DNA of 64,000 nt from Selaginella moellendorffii (Eukaryota > Streptophyta > Lycopodiopsida > Selaginellales > Selaginellaceae): contig NW_003314264.1 of the NCBI RefSeq assembly GCF_000143415.4, positions 3,400,826-3,464,825 on the forward strand, written 5' to 3'. The position numbers were made by a program, and so were the translations under genes. A model generated the notes under the pieces. The model was not told the DNA's origin, made no database searches, and was given only the letters and a program-made list of their open reading frames with translations. How positions within the stretch are numbered: position 1 is the first letter of the stretch; every line of letters begins with the position of its first letter. Positions 58,189 through 64,000 of this stretch are shown piece by piece.

Positions 58189-61100
58189 TATTTATTTTTG
58201 ATAGTAGACATTGGAGTCATATTTATAATGAACTATAAAGAGTTTGCAGTACATTCACAAGCTTTATTTCTTCACATTCTTTTTGCATGATATGAGAGGT
58301 GTTGACCAGTTGTTCTTATTGCTCCATAGGTTTTTTTGGCGAATTTGTATCATTCAGAAATCCCGCAAGTAAATGTAGATTAAATCTTGGCAATAAGAGA
58401 CAAGTTAAGCTTGGCTTGAAAACTTTTCTAGAAGTGGAGACATTGGCAGTTGATATGGATTGCCACCATCGCCTTGAGTGGCCTTGCAAGCACCCTCAAA
58501 CGCTTTACTACAAATAGTCGCCCATTCCATCTTTGTCCATCAACAGCTTCGTCACTCCCCTGAACATCCCACCTCAAGAAAACTTCTTGATTGAGAGAAA
58601 AAGAAAGAAAGAATGGAAGGGCGAGTTTCTTTCGCTTGATCATGGCTTCCAAATCTGGCTGGCGCTAGAATGTTTTCCATGTTTAAAAGAGTAAACTTGG
58701 TATGGGTATCACGTCAGCAACAATGGACAGCCCCCGCAAACTTAGTAGATCTTGTCCCACTCATCATCATAAAACAGAAGAACTCGGAAGTCCGACGCTG
58801 CCACCATATCTCCCATTCGGGCAGTTCATCTTGAGCAGTGCTAGGAGCCATCTGTATCACTGTATAATCTGACTAACTCACCGGACAGTCGTGGGATTTC
58901 ATTTCAACGTGAAGCTGTGGTCTCATGTTCCAGTGCTTTTTTATCCTTCACATCTCCTGCAGAGACCACCTCCTAGACTCTGAAGATGGTTTCTCCAGAT
59001 CATTATAAACTCGGCAGGAAGGTAGCAGCTTGAGAATTAGATCACCTTACCAAGCCTCTGGCGGAGGGCGATGTGGCAGTTCCTCGTCCCAGTCATGCTG
59101 GGCTGAAACCTTTGAGCTTCGTTCATACCTGAACCTGACATTGAGCTCCAGCTGCTTAAAATTTGGAAATGCGCATATCAAAACTTATTGGATCAGCTGG
59201 TTTAGGATTGTAGGCAAAAACGTGACAAATGTTTATATGGGTTTAAGGATTTTGAACAATGTGTATTAGAATAGCAGTAGTGGATATACCTAAAATATAC
59301 TTAGAATTATGGGATATTCTAATCATCCTTCTATATTTAAAAGAGTAAGGGTGACATATTCAATCGAGATTCTTTTCGAGAGATGAAGACACGTGGGAAA
59401 AACAGCTGATAAATCCAATTGCCAATTCTATATCTCCAAAGCTACACTTGTCTGAAATTGTATATCTTTGAATCTGCTGTCCTATTCCAGCTTGAGTTAC
59501 AGCTTTTGATTTATTCTCTAACCAGAAGATCCTTAAAAGCGCCGAGAATTGTGAATATGAAAGCAATGAGTGTTCCAATTCGAGTGTCATCCTGCACTCA
59601 CACAGCAACAGATCTAATGTTCATCACATATCTTGGTTGGTTTGTGTGCTCAATGACACTGACTAACAGACCATTTCAGTATTTCCTTTAGCAGATCCCA
59701 AACTGCAATAGAAGCATTGCTACTGTAAGAACAAAAATATTATTTTCTCTTGTGTTTTAAAGTTACTGCTGAGGTCATGGGAGCAGCAGCGCCTACAATT
59801 TTCAGACTCAAAGTAGGAGCAAGTAACTGATTTTCCATTCTCGCCCTGTTTCTTCTTGTTTGTACTGTTTTCTAGAAGATTAAGTGAAACATTTTGTCAA
59901 GTATGCCTTGTAAACCTGATTGGAAGCTTTGCTCAAGATGAAAAAGAAAACACTCTCTGGCACTGTCCAGCTTCCAGTGGAACTGTGGAAATGGATCAAG
60001 TTTCTCTACTTCCTCATCTTATTGTGTCCCACTTATTGAATTGTGAGTGATTAGAAAGCTCTTTAAATTTATGATAACGAATTAAATATACAAAATTTTA
60101 GGAGACCACTACTTCACTTTGGTTCTTTGGAATGATCCTGGTGAAAAACTTTGAGGCTTACAAAAGTGAACACTCAGAAGCAATCACATGTGGAAGCAGT
60201 GTTTTAAAACTGATTACATGGTCCTTGCATGTTTATGGTCTAGAAGTCTACCCCTTGTCCCACTTGTCCATTTTGATTCTTTGGAGGATGAGAGAATGTA
60301 GGAGCTGGAAGACTACGCTGTTCAAAAGGCCGAGGAGACCACGGCTGCCAATTACAAAGCTCTCAATCTTGCTCAATAGATCACTTCCGTCATGCTTCAT
60401 GAGCAGTGCTCATCAGATCTCGCACACTCACAATACTGTTGTAGACATTGATCACGAACTTAGCTGAGTCAATGACACTTTCTATCTGATTTCTCTTACC
60501 CATCACTTTTGAAAGTTTCATTGGATTCCATGGTGAGAAACTGCTCGGTAGTCTTGGAGGCCTTTTTTTGAGGACCAGACTCATAACATAGCAGGACCAA
60601 TACTTTCTCTATGTGATTCATTCAAGAGAAAAACCTATCATATGGCGCAAAGATCCACTTTGGGATTGAACTGGAGTAACTCCAGAGGTGTGACTCATTA
60701 CACAGCAGCCCTTGCTGACTCATTGTTCATTTCTGGGTCACATCATCTCCAAAGCCTCATCTTTTGTCACCCTATTTTTGGCGGCTATAACTTGGATATT
60801 GCTGGTTCCAGCAGAGACCTCTCTAGGAGTCGATAGTGTCTCCTAGATTTCCAATCCTTCTCCTGATGAGTAGCAAGCTTCCAGATTGAATGAGCAGTAA
60901 AACTTGCTTAGAACTTTTTACCATTACTCAACCCTGAGATACTCTTTGATCCTGGGAGCTGCCTACTTCTTCCCCAAAGAAAACAATGTTGTGAAAGTAG
61001 GGCTTTGCAAGGGAACTCTACTCTGGAAGCATTGAGAGGATAAAAACTAGCACCTCATGGCTACCTCTGCATAGTATCATTAGATACCATGAATCTAAGC

Positions 61101-61440
61101 AGTAAGAAAGCTAGGAATGCAAGCTAGGAGCATGAATGTTGGGCTAAAGGACCTGTTTCAAATGGCAAGAGCATGAATGGATATGTCAAGATTCGTGCTT
61201 GAGGTCGAGCACATGCCATGCGGTCATGTCCTCGGTGGGGCAGGACATGGCTACACTGTTGTCATTCATGCTTTTTTCTAACTGTTAAAAATGTTTTCTA
61301 CACTAAGAAGCCTTTCTGTTGGCAGTATGGCACAGACCGATTGTGCTCCATAGAAGGTACAAGTCCTCCAAGGCTTCAAAGCTGCAATGCCTGCTTGGCT
61401 TCAATCAAAACTTGTCTGGGTAAGCTATGACAATCTAAAA
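58189..61440. other. Intergenic with degenerate, unassigned coding-like stretches
   Basis: Composition is mixed, less AT-rich than the repeat blocks, and the minus strand near 58740-58810 reads GDMVAASDFRVLLFYDDEWD then KIY and stop, recalling the end of plant F-box/kelch proteins (compare GDMVVFSCFYKK in the F-box gene at 55190). Near 59040-59160 the minus strand reads ELNVRFRYERSSKVSAQHDW. Near 60400-60580 a stretch SVIDSAKFVINVYNSIVSVR looks helical. None links to a complete gene; they look like eroded fragments. Confidence 0.35.
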
Positions 61441-63085
61441 ACGTTAAATCTATTAACCACTTAAGTAACACAAGTTCAGGAAATATTATTAGAACCTCAA
61501 AAATGAATAAATATTAATTTACAGAATCATTAAAGTATATTTTTATATCAGAAAACTAATTTACATTTACAGAGTTTTATATCTACTTCCCATCAGAGCT
61601 GGGATCCCTGATTTTATTTTCTGCTGGAATCCCTGCTAATCTTTTTTCATTTATTTTTAAATGATTACAAATTAAAAGCAAATTAATTATTTGTAAACTT
61701 GATTTCTCTTATAAAAGGCTTTGTGATTATTATTACTCTTATAGATTTTATAAATGCTCATAATAAATCTTAGAAACATACAATACACACTAATTTATTC
61801 TATGTTGCACTATTAGCTATAAGTTTTCTATCCCAATAAAATGTTTTCAAATACTTATTTTGGTCCAGGGCAGCGGAGCTGGATTCCCTGCTAGTATAAA
61901 TATATTTATAATTTATAAACTTCCCTAAACATTTCCTAGTATATTTTAGTATCTGTGTGTTTATAAATTATGAACATGTTTATAATTACAATAATTCAGC
62001 CTAAACTATTTGTAATCACAATTTTAGGGGAGGTACGGGAGGTGTATCTTGGGGTGGCCGGCCTGGTAAAAGTTTTTTAAAGTTTTAAATTTGCAAGCTT
62101 GCAAAATATATTTTAAAAAAAATATGTATGTTTAAATTGTTGTGACATATATGTGTGACTCACAAAATAATATTTTAAGCACAATTTTTATCTTATGCAT
62201 TGCCCACCACATATGCATGGTAAAGTTTAAATTAATACCACATATGCAATTTTATATAAATGGTTAACTTTATGTGTTTCTTACTAACAATGCTCATTCT
62301 TTAGTTGTTTTTCCTTGCATTGTGTAAATTTTAACTCCATGTTGGTTTTTTTTTACATGTCAACAAGGTTTAGACCTAGGGCTTGTGGGCATGATATTTT
62401 TCAGCACATGAGCTAGATTTCTTAGCACATTTTGGATATTGTAAGTTAAGCTCACCATCACATTTCTTTGGTGAGAGTAATAAAAAACCCTTTACACAAC
62501 AAACTATTACAATGTCAAAAACTTCAACACATAATTAAAAATGTGAGATTAAGAACACAAGAAATCCACTTAAGAACAGTAGTACAAAACAATATTAAAA
62601 CTGCTTTAAACCATGCAATACAAAGGCTAATGCCAAATTTTTGAAGTTATATGACTACTCTCAAGGTGTGTTCAAGTTTTATTGCTAGAGAAGAAAGCAA
62701 GGAGATGGATGGAAGTTTCATGAAACTAATAGCACTAGAGCAAGGTATGGATTTGCATTGCTAAATAGCTCAAAGCAACAAAAGTGGAAATAGGGATTCA
62801 AAGCTTGCAACAATGTTGGGGCTTGGTAATTGGGATGAAGAGCTTATATAGAGATTTATCACTGTGGATTGGAGAGCAACTAAGTCATAATAATGTGTCT
62901 AGTTGACTTTTATTGCAAAGTTGGAACTATGGTCTTGGCTCAACAAGTTTTTGACTCAATACCATCAAAAAATCTTATGACCTAGACAATACTTGTAGCT
63001 AGATATGGTCACCAAAGAAATGTTGCCTTCATATTTAACAACTTTCACATTATGTAAGATCCCAACCTTCATTATGATAACTTTA
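61441..63085. other. AT-rich intergenic DNA, no gene seen
   Basis: Long AT-rich stretch with phrases such as gctggaatccctgct (61623) and gctggattccctgct (61880) recurring about 260 bp apart. No gene is supported. Confidence 0.45.
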
Positions 63086-63086
63086 T

Positions 63087-63425
63087 ATTCCTCTTGATTA
63101 TCAACTCTTGTAGCCATGTGGGGCTTGTGAAACAAGGAAAGAAGTGTTTGTATGCAATAGAGATGAAATATAGGATTTTTTCTGGGCATGAGAACTACCA
63201 TGGAGTGATTGATCTCTTGGGACAAGTAAACCAATTAGATGAGGCAATAATGGTGTTAGAATCTATGCTTCTAGAGTTGAGTTGTGTAACTTGGGTTACC
63301 ACTCTCAGTGCATGTAAGAAGTGGAAAAATATATAGATTGGGAAGATTGTGTATGAGACTTTGGTGAAGATTGATAAGAGGAATAAAGTTGTATATATGC
63401 TTATAGCTAATTTATATAAAAATTA
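63087..63425 (+). pseudogene. AT-rich remnant of a PPR gene (E-domain region)
   Basis: The plus strand reads INSCSHVGLVKQGKKCLYAI, then YHGVIDLLGQVNQLDEAIMV, then LSCVTWVTTLSACKKWKNI and a stop, then IGKIVYETLVKIDKRNKVVY and MLIANLYKN. This is the standard E-domain order of plant PPR proteins (SACSHAGLV..., HYGCMIDLLGRAGRLDEAE, W-LLGAC..., YVLLSNIY). Codons are strikingly AT-rich compared with the GC-rich intact PPR genes here. No upstream PPR array is visible, so it is a fragment. Confidence 0.75.
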
Positions 63426-64000
63426 ACATTTTCATGCTTTCTGAAAGAACAAAAGTTGGTGGCCGTAACAGAAAATGCACTAATTAAGCACTTCATTGTA
63501 ATGTGTGATGTTGTGATAAGACAAGAAGTTCCTATTCAATACCTCAATTTTAGTAATGGTGCTTTTCATCCCACTAATCCATAGATCACTCATGAATTTC
63601 ATCTTTAATGATATTGTAAAGGAAAAGAATAGTTCTTGAATATTTATCTCACATATATAAATTAGCACTGTATACTTGCTTGCGTAAAAACTGCATTACG
63701 TAATTGCTCATGTAAACATTCACTAGATTTTGTAGTGATATCATGTTATCTAGGATGACATGACATCAATTTTACAATCTAAGGTGTCATACCCATGCAT
63801 ATATGGTATACCCCATGTCATAATTATGTTTGGATTGCTTATATAGCAATCAAAAAGTGATTGTGTGCATAATATTTTTGCATGCAACTCAAAACATAAA
63901 AATAAATCTATACATGTATAAATATATAATACTCCCATGTGCAAGTTGCCATACCTAAATCACATTTTTAAAAGTATGAAATAGTAGATGGACTATGATT
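63426..64000. other. AT-rich intergenic DNA to the window end
   Basis: Nothing recognisable. Confidence 0.45.

Noticed and set aside
59360-59608. 82-codon minus-strand frame
   Set aside because: No domain, poor start context and no homologous context; compatible with chance.

Overview
The window reads as nuclear DNA of a land plant, most likely a lycophyte of the Selaginella moellendorffii type. This is an inference. It rests on compact multi-exon genes with GT-AG introns of about 45-70 bp, many intronless PPR genes of the PLS/E/DYW editing-factor class, plant-only families (Pti1-like kinase, bifunctional aspartokinase-homoserine dehydrogenase, DUF538, MS5-like TPR), plant tRNAs, and GC-rich gene islands alternating with AT-rich repeat blocks.

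Layout. 1-2.4 kb: a decayed PPR pseudogene and a Pti1-like kinase with two altered catalytic motifs. 2.4-7.1 kb: an AT-rich repeat block holding a complete 546-bp TRIM element of the Cassandra type (5S rRNA-like segment in its LTRs), nested in an older dispersed repeat. 7.3-17.7 kb: a gene island with SNRNP27, an FRA3-type WD40/inositol 5-phosphatase, aspartokinase-homoserine dehydrogenase and a HIG1 protein. 17.8-24.3 kb: two PPR genes, a truncated PPR copy and mitochondrial ribosomal protein S9. 24.5-29.8 kb: a Deg-protease pseudogene and a second AT-rich block carrying another copy of the same dispersed repeat with a decayed TRIM. 29.8-37.9 kb: a PPR gene divergent from an intact Deg protease, an At4g22030-like protein, a DUF538 protein next to a 66-bp minisatellite, and a broken N-methyltransferase-like gene. 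37.9-41.0 kb: AT-rich repeat remnants. 41.0-56.5 kb: a full-length DYW PPR gene, a class I small heat-shock protein with a long heat-shock element, an MS5-like TPR gene, an MCMDC2-like gene, tRNA-Lys(CTT), two PPR genes 25 bp apart, ribulose-phosphate 3-epimerase with a 5-nt microexon, tRNA-Leu(AAG) and an F-box gene. 56.5-64 kb: a small secreted Cys-rich protein gene, a decayed copy of part of it, and otherwise no recognisable gene except an AT-rich PPR remnant.

The functional theme is organelle gene expression: six intact PPR genes, three PPR remnants, mitochondrial S9, HIG1 and a Deg protease predicted to be organellar. This fits the heavy C-to-U editing known in Selaginella organelles. 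The most notable signals are: the 5S-bearing TRIM with its empty site retained in the other repeat copy; two PPR proteins that share an N-terminal FGKHKG..L.E.P..YLRW module resembling the ExoX C-terminal/DUF3820 motif; the 5-nt microexon; the ten-module heat-shock element; and paired intact and decayed copies of the same genes within one window.
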